Shown here in pieces: positions 16,246 through 24,007 of a DNA stretch of 27,845 nt. Within the stretch, counting starts at the first letter, position 1. Every line of letters starts with the position of its first letter. Location: assembly GCA_046756865.1 (NCBI GenBank), contig JBHHXE010000010.1, positions 1-27,845 of the forward strand. Reading direction: 5' to 3'. Source of the stretch: DUAG01 sp046756865 (GTDB taxonomy: Bacteria > Nitrospirota > Nitrospiria > SBBL01 > JAADHI01). Position numbers and translations under genes: made by a program. Below the pieces are notes generated by a model. It did not search any database. It worked only from the letters and a program-made list of their open reading frames with translations, and was not told the DNA's origin.

Positions 16246-16286
16246 AACCATGTCGATTAATGATTGAAATAGGAGGAAGGGAATGA
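16206..16286 (+). CDS. Putative 26-residue leader peptide overlapping the ktrA start
   Basis: A complete small frame begins at ATG 16206, with AAGGA (16193-16197) upstream, and ends at TGA 16284-16286, overlapping the ktrA ATG as ATGA. The peptide starts MPVYHVHRYSILCQPC and ends MIEIGGRE; it resembles no family I know. Its last codons read through the strong ktrA ribosome site (GGAGGAAGG), and its first codon sits at the foot of a 10-bp inverted repeat. This arrangement suggests translational coupling or leader-peptide control of ktrA. The alternative is an open frame arising by chance in a 93-base spacer. Confidence 0.4.
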   Translation: MPVYHVHRYSILCQPCRLMIEIGGRE

Positions 16287-16975
16287 AACGATTCTTAGTC
16301 ATCGGACTCGGCCGATTTGGGATGAGCCTTGCGGAAACACTCTTCTCAGATGGGGCAGAGGTCATTGCCATAGACGAACTTGCTGAACGGGTGGAAGAGA
16401 TCAAAGAAAAAACCACTCTGGCCGTCCAACTCGACAGTACCGACTCCGATGCACTGAAGTCCGTCGGGGCGGACCGCGTCGATGCAGCCATTATTGCCAT
16501 CGGGGAAGACTTCGAGGCCAGTGTTGTGACGACGGCAGTTCTCAAGGACTTGGGCCTGAAAGAAATTATTGTCCGTGCCTATACTGAAAGAGAAAAAAAA
16601 ATACTTCAACTCATAGGGGCCAGCCGCGTTATCTTTGTCGAGCAGGAGATGGGCCGACGCCTGGCAAAAACCTTTTCGGGGGATGCCATCCTCGACTATA
16701 TCGAGATCTCTTCCACCCACTCCATCGTGCAATGGGAGGTGCCTGATTTTCTTGTAGGAAACACCCTTGGAGATCTCAAGATTAGAGAGAAGTGGAACCT
16801 GAATCTCTTTGCCATTAAAAAAGAAGGAACAGCCTCCCTGGGCTTCGGCTGGAGAAAAGGGGAAGAAAAATTAGAATTCAGTCCTCCATTGGAGTATACC
16901 ATCGTAAAGGGAGACATCATGGTTCTCCTGGGAAAAAGCCGGGACCTGACCCGATTCACCGCACAGAAAGAATAA
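16283..16975 (+). CDS. ktrA: Potassium uptake regulatory subunit KtrA (RCK protein)
   Basis: The product has 230 residues from ATG 16283, behind GGAGGAAGG. The RCK_N (TrkA-N) domain occupies about 1-125, with the dinucleotide-binding motif GLGRFG and the acidic end of strand two in VIAIDE. The RCK_C domain occupies about 140-225. KtrA forms a cytoplasmic octameric ring that opens KtrB when ATP replaces ADP; RCK_C is also the c-di-AMP site in many Firmicutes. It follows ktrB by 93 bases, a gap holding an inverted repeat and a small overlapping frame. It converges with the SLC13 permease gene. Confidence 0.94.
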   Translation: MKRFLVIGLGRFGMSLAETLFSDGAEVIAIDELAERVEEIKEKTTLAVQLDSTDSDALKSVGADRVDAAIIAIGEDFEASVVTTAVLKDLGLKEIIVRAYTEREKKILQLIGASRVIFVEQEMGRRLAKTFSGDAILDYIEISSTHSIVQWEVPDFLVGNTLGDLKIREKWNLNLFAIKKEGTASLGFGWRKGEEKLEFSPPLEYTIVKGDIMVLLGKSRDLTRFTAQKE

Positions 16976-17001
16976 CCGGGCAGACTTCGGAACAGGATTG
17001 T

Positions 17002-17108
17002 TTCTAACTGTCCCGTATGTCCGGCGCGGGAAAAACTGAACCATAACGCACTCGAGTACCATAGGCAGCCACCATGGTGGTTTAGATGGGCTTGCTGGAC
17101 AGTTAGAA
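17002..17108. repeat. 12-bp inverted repeat bracketing the ktrA/SLC13 convergent spacer
   Basis: TTCTAACTGTCC (17002-17013) and its exact complement GGACAGTTAGAA (17097-17108) flank 83 bases. A perfect 12-base palindrome, CCACCATGGTGG, lies inside at 17069-17080. The right arm runs 6 bases into the end of the SLC13 coding sequence. It could be a long stem ending both convergent transcripts, or the ends of a tiny inserted element. There is no T run at either foot. Confidence 0.55.
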
Positions 17109-18881
17109 GGGCCAGAAGACGGGGATAAGCCAGGTGCACAAAACCCAAAAGAGAATATTCAGCGGGGTACCCACGCGGACAAAATCTGAAAACCGATATT
17201 GTCCGGGACCATAGATCAGTGTATTGGTCTGATATCCCACCGGACTCATAAAACTGAGCGAGGCCGCAAACATCACCGCCATCAGAAAAGGGCGCGGGTC
17301 CAATCCGATCGATTCCGCCGTCCCGATCGCGATGGGGGCAAGGAGCGCAGCGGTCGCATTGTTCGACATGACATTGGTCAGCATCATTGTCAGGAAAAAG
17401 ACAGCCGAAAGCAGGGCGGTGGGCCCCCATCGGCCCACGCCGGAAACCAGTACATTTGAAAGAAGAAGGGCCGCCCCAGTCTTCTCCAGGGCAATCCCCA
17501 GGGTCAGCACGCCCGCAAGCAGAAAGATAACTTTCCACTCGACCGCCTCATAAGCTTCCTCCAATGTAATACTGCCCGTTAAAACGAGTAGAACAGATCC
17601 CACAACCGCGCTTACAACAATCGGGAGGAATCCCGTGGCAGCAGTCGTGACAACCGTGAAGATAATGGTCAGGGCCGGAATAATTTTTCGCTTTCGAAAA
17701 TCCGGAAGATCCACTTCAGAGATAAAAACAAAGGCCGGGTGCTGCTTCAGCTGCTCCAGATGGTCACTCTTGACTTCTATGAGAAGCGCATCCCCGGCCC
17801 GAAGCGAGGTCGTTTCCAGATTTTCATGCATGATCTCTCCCCGGTGACGAATAGCAAGCGCAGTCGCCCCGAAGCGGTGACGGAAACGAATCTTCTTTAG
17901 TGTTCTTCCCTCTAACATTGAATTCGGCGCAACAACAGCCTCGACCAGGACCGCCTGTGCCGATTCTAAATCGGCATCGCGCCACTCAATTTCAGATTTG
18001 ATGGCAATCCCTTCGCGTTCCTGGAGCGCTTTGATCTTTTCAACATTGCATCGGACGCGAAGGACATCATATTCCTGAAGAATAATACCGGGTGAGGGGA
18101 GCAAGAGACGCCTTCCTCCCCTGAAGGCTTCCAGGACATCGATATCTAAATCCTCTATCAGAGGAGAGCCTCCCAAAGACAAGCCTATCGATTTTGCCTC
18201 AGGAAGAATGATGATCTCCGTTAGATAATCTCCCATTCCAAATTCCTGCGTCAAATCTCCGGAAACTCTGGTACCTGGAATCAAACGGACGCCAACAAAT
18301 ATCATATAGAGAACCCCGGCGCAAAAAATGATCAAGCCGAGGCGGGAAAACTCAAACATTTCAAAGGCGGGCTGCCCATGCCGTATCGCTATAGAGTCAA
18401 CCAGGATATTGGTGGACGTTCCAATTAAAGTGCAGACCCCACCAAACATAGAAGCGAAAGAAAGAGGCATCAACAGTTTAGAAGGACTGACCTTTGTGTC
18501 CCGGGCAACGCTCAAGACAATAGGCATGAAGATGGCCACTGCAGCTGTATTGTTCACAAACGCCGAAATACCGCCAATGGTTAACATCATCGTAATCAGG
18601 GCAACCCAGAAATTTTTCTTTCCGACCTTGGCCAGATAAGCCCCGATAAAGTTTAAGGCCCCGGTTTTGTAAAGGCCCGCACTCAGGACAAACATCGCTC
18701 CCACGGTCACGGTCGCCATATTGCTGAAACCTGAAATTCCCTCCTCAGGAGAGATAATCCGGCTTACAAGGAGGGTCGACATGACCATCAGTGCAACCAG
18801 ATCGACCGGGAAAACTTCAGCCACAAAAAGAATAACTGCTGTGGCGGCAAGCGCCAGAACAAAGAACATTTCGGCTGTCAT
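17103..18881 (-). CDS. SLC13-family (DASS) permease with central RCK_C/TrkA_C domains
   Basis: The product has 592 residues from ATG 18881, with GAGGAA upstream. Two membrane halves of the divalent-anion/Na+ symporter type (about 1-190 and 395-592) flank two TrkA_C-like domains (about 205-375; DYLTEIIILPEAKSIGLSLG and LEGRTLKKIRFRHRFGATAL). Inverted-repeat transport motifs SNT-like AFVNNTAAVAIFMP (first half) and MSNNATAALLAPIAI (second half) mark substrate and Na+ sites. Family members take up sulfate, di- or tricarboxylates, or phosphate; the substrate cannot be assigned. It uses the same RCK_C module as KtrA next door, consistent with common second-messenger control, but this is an inference. 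The two ends converge on an inverted repeat. Confidence 0.92.
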   Translation of the reverse strand: MTAEMFFVLALAATAVILFVAEVFPVDLVALMVMSTLLVSRIISPEEGISGFSNMATVTVGAMFVLSAGLYKTGALNFIGAYLAKVGKKNFWVALITMMLTIGGISAFVNNTAAVAIFMPIVLSVARDTKVSPSKLLMPLSFASMFGGVCTLIGTSTNILVDSIAIRHGQPAFEMFEFSRLGLIIFCAGVLYMIFVGVRLIPGTRVSGDLTQEFGMGDYLTEIIILPEAKSIGLSLGGSPLIEDLDIDVLEAFRGGRRLLLPSPGIILQEYDVLRVRCNVEKIKALQEREGIAIKSEIEWRDADLESAQAVLVEAVVAPNSMLEGRTLKKIRFRHRFGATALAIRHRGEIMHENLETTSLRAGDALLIEVKSDHLEQLKQHPAFVFISEVDLPDFRKRKIIPALTIIFTVVTTAATGFLPIVVSAVVGSVLLVLTGSITLEEAYEAVEWKVIFLLAGVLTLGIALEKTGAALLLSNVLVSGVGRWGPTALLSAVFFLTMMLTNVMSNNATAALLAPIAIGTAESIGLDPRPFLMAVMFAASLSFMSPVGYQTNTLIYGPGQYRFSDFVRVGTPLNILFWVLCTWLIPVFWPF

Positions 18882-19110
18882 GATTTCCTCTTCATTAATA
18901 CAAAAGAACCTAAGAAGAAAAGCCTTATGACAGTCACTTTACACGATTTTCCAAATCCGGACAAGGCAGGGCAGACCTCCTCAAGGTCAGCACCTTGATC
19001 CCGGTCGAAAGAGAAACTGAGGACGCATCCAATATCTAAGATCGCTTACAGGGAAAACAGAAAAATCTTCAAGACAGAACTGGAGGGGATCAAAGTGAAA
19101 TCCCCCTTAT
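18882..19110. other. Spacer between alr and the SLC13 gene with two hairpins
   Basis: GGGGAT (19085-19090) pairs with ATCCCC (19100-19105) just after the alr stop, and TCAAGGT-CAGC-ACCTTGA (18981-18998) is a perfect 7-bp hairpin. Neither is followed by a T run on the minus strand. An 11-base-spaced TGTAAA/TGTCAT pair on the minus strand (about 18926-18947) resembles a Pho box upstream of the SLC13 gene, weakly. Confidence 0.35.
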
Positions 19111-20247
19111 CTAAAGATAAACCCTTTGGACACGGTTTCCAATACCGCAAAGGATTTCATAGGGGATTGTTTCAGAAGCACGGGCAACTTCATCGGCCCA
19201 CACTGACTTATTCTCTTCAGCCCCGATGACCGTGACCCAGTTGCCAACTGTTAAAGAAGGAACCTGCGAGACATCAAGCATGGTCATATCCATACACACG
19301 CGTCCGACAACCGGAACGCGTTTCCCTTTGGCCAGCATCACACCCCGATTTGATAAAAGACGAGGATAGCCGTCGGCATATCCAATCGACACGGTTGCAA
19401 TGAGGCTTTCTTTCTGTGTGACATAGGTCCGGCCATAGCTGATAGATTTGCCTTTCGGAACACGCCGCAAGGCAATCACCCGTGATCTGACCTGCATGAC
19501 CGGGGAAAGCCGGAGCCGAGTCTGTTTCTCCAGAGGGGAATACCCATAAAGCATCAATCCCGGTCGGACCAGATTAAGGTGCGCCCGACTGAAATGCATA
19601 ATGGCCGCGCTATTGGCAATATGGCAATAGGAAATTTTTATCCCTCCCTTTTCAAGTGCTTTCCAGATTCGCTTGAGCGCTTTGAGCTGATATCGCGCAA
19701 AAGAAAGATCCTTTAAATCGGCGTCGGCAAAATGGGTGAGAATCCCCTCCACATGAAGTCCTGGCAGATCGACCACCTTCTCCACAAAAGCACTTGCCTC
19801 ATCGGGAGAAAGGCCAATACGTCCCATCCCGGTATCAAATTTGATATGCACGTTCACAACTTTTCCGGCAAGCTTCGCTTGACGGCTGAGCGCGATGGCC
19901 GAGTCCAGGTCAAAGAGCACCGGAGTAAGGCCATGCTCAACAATTTCGGGGATTTGTCCGATAGGACAACCAGTCAACAAGAGTATCGGGTGTTTGATGC
20001 CTGCATCCCTCAAGGCGATACCCTCTTTGAGGAATGCGACGCCGAACATGTTTATTTTTCCGGGCCCGGGCTCATGCTTGCCCACCAGAAACCGCGCCAC
20101 CTCGACCGCGCCATGACCGTAGGCATTCGCCTTGACCACAGGAAGGATCCCGCCACAACCGCTTCGGCTTCTTACCCGACATAGGTTTTCACGCATCGCC
20201 GCAAGGTCAACCAGAGCAATGCTGGATGCATGATCTTCAGGGTTCAT
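19111..20247 (-). CDS. alr: Alanine racemase
   Basis: The product has 378 residues from ATG 20247, with AAAGGA upstream. It is a fold-type III PLP enzyme that interconverts L- and D-alanine for peptidoglycan. The PLP lysine is Lys39 in VVKANAYGHG, and the catalytic tyrosine is Tyr271 in SYGRTYVT. The PLP phosphate-binding loop (CHIANSAAI) and the C-terminal VGRVCMDMTMLD are also present. It is the last gene of the minus-strand run beginning with rpsB and starts 62 bases after frr, so it is probably cotranscribed with the translation genes. Confidence 0.96.
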   Translation of the reverse strand: MNPEDHASSIALVDLAAMRENLCRVRSRSGCGGILPVVKANAYGHGAVEVARFLVGKHEPGPGKINMFGVAFLKEGIALRDAGIKHPILLLTGCPIGQIPEIVEHGLTPVLFDLDSAIALSRQAKLAGKVVNVHIKFDTGMGRIGLSPDEASAFVEKVVDLPGLHVEGILTHFADADLKDLSFARYQLKALKRIWKALEKGGIKISYCHIANSAAIMHFSRAHLNLVRPGLMLYGYSPLEKQTRLRLSPVMQVRSRVIALRRVPKGKSISYGRTYVTQKESLIATVSIGYADGYPRLLSNRGVMLAKGKRVPVVGRVCMDMTMLDVSQVPSLTVGNWVTVIGAEENKSVWADEVARASETIPYEILCGIGNRVQRVYL

Positions 20248-20309
20248 ATTTTCCTTTAAGTCACGCTTTATGTGTTTACGGAGGGTTGGGTTTATTGCTG
20301 TGTGGTTCG

Positions 20310-20867
20310 TCAGACTTCGAGGATCTCTATTTCTTTCTTCCGCAGAATATCATCTACTTTGGCAATGGATTGATCTGTAATCTTTTGAACCGCTTCCTGG
20401 TTTTTTCGTTCTTCATCTTCAGTAATGATACCCTCTTTCTGCTGGGATTTTAATTCATCATTGGTATCACGGCGCACATTCCGGATCGCGATTTTGCAAT
20501 CTTCACCTATTCGCTTTACAAATTTCACCAACTCTTTCCGGCGGTCCTCGGTCAAAGCAGGGATGGGAATGCGGATCACTTTACCATCATTGGAAGGGGT
20601 CAGCCCTAAACCGGAAGACATGATGGCCTTTTCTATTTCCTGAAGCTGACTCACATCCCAGGGCTGAACCGCCACGCAACGGCTCTCAGGGATAGAAAGC
20701 GAAGCAACCTGGTTAAGCGGGGTCGGTGTTCCATAATAGTTTACTTTGACTGAATCAAATAGACCGAGGGAGGCACGGCCTGTCCGGACACCGGACAGTT
20801 CTCCAATCAAATGGGAAATAGAAACCCCCATTTTATCCGCCATCTTCTCTTTAAGATCATCAGGCAT
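20310..20867 (-). CDS. frr: Ribosome recycling factor
   Basis: The product has 185 residues, the standard RRF length, from ATG 20867. A longer frame begins 7 codons upstream (20888), but that start has no good ribosome site, while 20867 has AAAGGG 6 bases upstream. The family signatures are clear: GELSGVRTGRASLGLFD near the N-terminus, YYGTPTPLNQVA, and IPIPALTEDRRKELVK. It releases ribosomes from mRNA after termination, together with EF-G. Its start overlaps the pyrH stop by 8 bases, so translation is coupled. Confidence 0.97.
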   Translation of the reverse strand: MPDDLKEKMADKMGVSISHLIGELSGVRTGRASLGLFDSVKVNYYGTPTPLNQVASLSIPESRCVAVQPWDVSQLQEIEKAIMSSGLGLTPSNDGKVIRIPIPALTEDRRKELVKFVKRIGEDCKIAIRNVRRDTNDELKSQQKEGIITEDEERKNQEAVQKITDQSIAKVDDILRKKEIEILEV

Positions 20868-21606
20868 GGGCGCCCTTTTCGATCTCATCCGCTTTACTCA
20901 CTAAGGTTCCCACCTTTTCCCCCCTTAGGACTCTTCGGATATTCTCTTTATCATTCAGATTGAAGACAATAAGAGGAAGGTCGTTATCCATGCAAAGGGT
21001 CACAGCCGTCGAATCCATGATCTTCAAACCCCTGTCGATCACATTTAAGTAGGTCAGCCCGGAATATTGCTTAGCGGTAGGATCTTTCATCGGATCCTTG
21101 TCAAAGACCCCGTCTACCTTCGTTCCTTTTAAGATCACTTCTGCTCCGATCTCCACGGCACGTAGCACAGCTGCCGTATCTGTTGAAAAATAAGGATTCC
21201 CCGTCCCCGCAGCAAAAATGACCACCCGTTTTTTCTCCAGGTGCCGGATGGCTTTTCTCCGAATATATACCTCTGCCAACTCTTTCATCTCAATCGCAGA
21301 CTGGACCCGTGTAAAAACGCCTTTTTGCTCCAGAATATTCTGAAGAGCCAGGGCATTGAGGACCGTTGCCAGCATCCCCATGTAATCTGCGGAAACACGA
21401 TCCATCCCCGCAGCGCTTCCCGCGATGCCCCGGAAGATATTTCCCCCACCGATCACGATTGCAGTTTCGACTTTCATCGCAATCATCTCTTTAATCTGGT
21501 CTGCAATCGCGTCAATCATCGAAGGATTGATCCCGAAGCCCTCGTCTCCCGCCAGAAGCTCACCACTCACTTTCAAAAGAACTCTCTGATATTTTACTTG
21601 AGACAT
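20860..21606 (-). CDS. pyrH: UMP kinase
   Basis: The product has 248 residues from ATG 21606, with GGAG 6-7 bases upstream; an in-frame GTG directly before it is too close to that site. It belongs to the amino-acid-kinase fold: LLKVSGELLAGDEGFGI for phosphate binding, VIGGGNIFRG, and FAAGTGNPYFSTDTAA for UMP/UTP binding. It phosphorylates UMP to UDP in pyrimidine synthesis. The order rpsB-tsf-pyrH-frr is the classic bacterial cluster. Confidence 0.97.
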   Translation of the reverse strand: MSQVKYQRVLLKVSGELLAGDEGFGINPSMIDAIADQIKEMIAMKVETAIVIGGGNIFRGIAGSAAGMDRVSADYMGMLATVLNALALQNILEQKGVFTRVQSAIEMKELAEVYIRRKAIRHLEKKRVVIFAAGTGNPYFSTDTAAVLRAVEIGAEVILKGTKVDGVFDKDPMKDPTAKQYSGLTYLNVIDRGLKIMDSTAVTLCMDNDLPLIVFNLNDKENIRRVLRGEKVGTLVSKADEIEKGAHA

Positions 21607-21694
21607 CACAACTCCGCTTGCCTGACTGAAGAACTCCGCCCCGGGAGGGCGGGAATGATGATCGCTGTATATATTCAGTTCTTTCGCTGTGCAA

Positions 21695-22297
21695 TCAGGC
21701 TTCGCCTTCTCCCAGCTGATAGCGCGTAAACCGCCGAATCTGAATATTTTCCCCTATTTTGGAAATCTTCTGAGAAACCAAATCTCTTACCGTGAGCTCG
21801 GGATCTTTAATGAAGGTCTGCTCCATCAGACAAATCTCTTTAATGAACTTCTTGACCTTGCCTTCGGCGATCTTTTCAATCACATGCTCCGGTTTCTTTG
21901 TTTCCCGGGCCTGCGCAACAAAGATTTCCCTTTCTTTCTCAATGAGTTCCGAGGGGACCTCCTCCGGGAGAATGTAGCGGGGGCAGGGGTTTGAGCCTGC
22001 AACCTGCATGGCCAGATCTCGGACCAATTCCTGAAATTCACTATTCCGCGCGACAAAATCAGTTTCACAATTGACTTCGATCAGGACACCGATCTTTCCT
22101 CCGGCATGGATATAAGAACCAACCAGACCTTCCTGCGTTTCCCGTCCCGATTTTTTCGTCGCAGCAGCCAGCCCTTTTTTCCGGAGGAAATCGACCGCCT
22201 TACTTAAATCACCATCCGTCTCCCTGAGGGCTGTCTTGCAATCCATAATACCCGCCCCTGTTTTTTCCCGTAATGTCTTAATCGCCTCAACAGTCAA
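21695..22297 (-). CDS. tsf: Translation elongation factor Ts
   Basis: The product has about 200 residues, a short EF-Ts lacking the long coiled-coil insertion of enterobacterial forms. The N-terminal UBA-like domain (KTLREKTGAGIMDCKTAL) and the guanine-exchange motif CETDFVARN are intact. It recharges EF-Tu with GTP. Translation starts on TTG: two TTG codons stand in tandem (22300 and 22297). The second is better spaced from GGAGG (6 bases rather than 3) and gives the usual short N-terminus. rpsB lies 79 bases upstream. Confidence 0.96.
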   Translation of the reverse strand: MTVEAIKTLREKTGAGIMDCKTALRETDGDLSKAVDFLRKKGLAAATKKSGRETQEGLVGSYIHAGGKIGVLIEVNCETDFVARNSEFQELVRDLAMQVAGSNPCPRYILPEEVPSELIEKEREIFVAQARETKKPEHVIEKIAEGKVKKFIKEICLMEQTFIKDPELTVRDLVSQKISKIGENIQIRRFTRYQLGEGEA

Positions 22298-22375
22298 CAA
22301 CTTCCTCCTTCGTAGATAGGTCCACCGCCTCCTGGGCGCCGTTCCTGGCTGAATCGTTACCCATCCCCACGCAAT

Positions 22376-23200
22376 TTACCCATTTTCAGGCGATGTTTCT
22401 TCTCCATCCGTTTCGGGAGGCGCCTCGGGAGTGCTGACGGCGACAGGCTCAAGCTTCTCTTCCTCTTTTTTCTCTGTCTCGGGCGCCGTCGCGGCAGGGA
22501 CTTCTGTCGCCGCGGCCTTTTCCCTAAGCCGTTGGCCCTCTAAAGCCGCATCCGCAATCTTTCCGGTCAGTAATCTAATCGACCGGATCGCGTCATCATT
22601 CCCCGGAATGACATAGTCGATTTCATCCGGGTCACAGTTCGTATCCACAATAGCAATCACAGGAACACCTAGCCGGGCTGCCTCCAACACCGCAGTTTTC
22701 TCTTTAATTGTGTCTATGACAAAAACAGCTCCCGGAAGCGCGTTCATCTTTTTAATCCCGCCGAGATTTCGCTCAAGATGCTCTCGTTTCTTTTCAAGCT
22801 TGATGACTTCTTTCTTAGGAAGCCGGTCGTAGGTACCGTCTTCACCTGCAGCCTCAAGCTTCTTGAGCCTGACGATACTCTTCTTGATGGTTGAGAAATT
22901 GGTGAGCATTCCGCCCAGCCAGCGATGATCGACATAAAACATGTTACAGCGCTTCGCCTCTTCCGTAACTATTTCCTGCGCCTGGCGCTTTGTCCCGACA
23001 AAGAGAATGGAATCTCCTTTTTCGGTTAAGTTCCTGACAAAATCATACGCAACATCCAGCTTTTTGGCCGTCTTTTGAAGGTCAATGATATATATATTAT
23101 TTCGCTCTCCGAAGATATATCGGATCATCTTCGGGTTCCAGCGCTTGGTCTGGTGTCCAAAGTGCACACCCGCATCCAATAATTCTTTTATCTGGCTCAT
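22376..23200 (-). CDS. rpsB: 30S ribosomal protein S2 with acidic C-terminal tail
   Basis: The product has 274 residues from ATG 23200, with AAAAGGAG upstream; the frame extends 19 codons further 5' but that part has no support. The S2 signatures are plain: LLDAGVHFGHQTKRWNPKM, the helical insertion from about 100 to 160, and GVPVIAIVDTNCDPDEIDYVIPGNDDA. S2 assembles late onto the 30S subunit and binds S1. The last ~45 residues, after RLREKAAATEV, are a Glu/Pro/Ala-rich tail (PETEKKEEEKLEPVAV), presumably disordered and absent from the shortest S2 proteins. It heads the rpsB-tsf-pyrH-frr-alr run. Confidence 0.97.
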   Translation of the reverse strand: MSQIKELLDAGVHFGHQTKRWNPKMIRYIFGERNNIYIIDLQKTAKKLDVAYDFVRNLTEKGDSILFVGTKRQAQEIVTEEAKRCNMFYVDHRWLGGMLTNFSTIKKSIVRLKKLEAAGEDGTYDRLPKKEVIKLEKKREHLERNLGGIKKMNALPGAVFVIDTIKEKTAVLEAARLGVPVIAIVDTNCDPDEIDYVIPGNDDAIRSIRLLTGKIADAALEGQRLREKAAATEVPAATAPETEKKEEEKLEPVAVSTPEAPPETDGEETSPENG

Positions 23201-23341
23201 CTTGTTTTCTCCTTTTCTGGTCTGGGCCGCCGCTCCCCCTGTCATCTTTCCAGGCAACTCACCACATTGATATCATGTCAACAAATACGGCGAGGACCAT
23301 GCCCGGCAGAGGAAACGTGTGGATTATTTTCCTGCGATATA

Positions 23342-23384
23342 GGGGTCATAAACCCCTTCGCTCACGCCAACTGAATCGGTGAGC
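23342..23384 (-). promoter_or_regulatory. Paired hairpins between the Nudix gene and rpsB
   Basis: Two adjacent stems lie here: AGGGG/CCCCT (23341-23345 with 23353-23357, 7-base loop) and GCTCACGCC with CGGTGAGC (23360-23368 with 23377-23384, one bulge). No T run follows on the minus strand, so they are not clear terminators. Their position 140-180 bases before rpsB would suit a ribosomal-protein leader if transcription starts upstream. A TTGACA-like hexamer (minus strand, near 23273-23278) lies closer to rpsB but lacks a good -10. Confidence 0.3.
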
Positions 23385-23421
23385 TAAACCTTCAGACACT
23401 ACCATGTCCACGCCCTCCTTT

Positions 23422-23970
23422 TCAAGGAGAAAAGCCTGCCATCCATTTTGACGCCATGCGGAGCATCGATTCATCACTTGTCTTTTGTTCCAGGTTCTTT
23501 ATTTCTATCCAGCTTAAATCATGAGACTCATCACTGACAACATATGCGTCACTACCCCTCGCCTGGATGGCGTACCTGATATCATAATGGTAATGTCCCG
23601 GTTCTTCTCTTCTTTTCGGGATTTGATGGATATCGATATCAAAAATCTCTCCGCCTATGGCTTCAACCTGCTTCAGCCCTGATTCTTCGTCAACCTCACG
23701 GAGCGCGACCCTGAGAATATCAGGATCTCCATCGGCATGGCCTCCCAGTTGAAGCCATCTATTCAACTTTTTGTGATGAGTGAGTAAAACATGTGTCCCT
23801 TCATTGTTCACAACCCAGGCAGACCCTGTAACATGTCCCTCCTTATAGCTTCTCTCGAAACATTCTGGCGCAGACAAAACAAAATCGATGAGCCGCGTTA
23901 CTGTAGCCGATTCACTTATCCATCTGCTCTGGTAGGCAAGCAATTGCTGGAGGATCTTATTTCTATGCAT
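23422..23970 (-). CDS. Nudix hydrolase
   Basis: The product has 182 residues. The Nudix signature starts GGHADGDPDILRVALREVDE and continues ESGL. The first conserved Glu of the Gx5Ex7REUxEExGU pattern is replaced by Pro, as I recall for this GGHADGDPD-type subgroup, while the metal-binding REVDEE is intact. The family cleaves nucleoside diphosphates linked to another moiety; the substrate is unknown here. ATG 23970 has only a weak ribosome site (CGGA). The gene follows the diiron-enzyme gene after 37 bases on the same strand, so it may belong to that operon. Confidence 0.9.
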   Translation of the reverse strand: MHRNKILQQLLAYQSRWISESATVTRLIDFVLSAPECFERSYKEGHVTGSAWVVNNEGTHVLLTHHKKLNRWLQLGGHADGDPDILRVALREVDEESGLKQVEAIGGEIFDIDIHQIPKRREEPGHYHYDIRYAIQARGSDAYVVSDESHDLSWIEIKNLEQKTSDESMLRMASKWMAGFSP

Positions 23971-24007
23971 ATCCGGGCAAAAAAAGGGGAATAATAGAGA
24001 TGCGCGA

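Noticed and set aside
16009..16545. Minus-strand frame of 178 codons
   Set aside because: Shadow of the ktrB end and ktrA start; Ser-rich with no domain.
16696..17538. Minus-strand frame of 280 codons
   Set aside because: It overlaps ktrA on the opposite strand and the end of the SLC13 gene in another frame; its composition is shadow-like and no domain is visible.
19085..19105. Intrinsic terminator of alr
   Set aside because: The 6-bp stem is real, but no T run follows it on the minus strand, so it is listed only as a hairpin.
23340..23400. Possible tRNA, because of two adjacent stems
   Set aside because: No acceptor stem, T-loop or anticodon-arm arrangement can be drawn.
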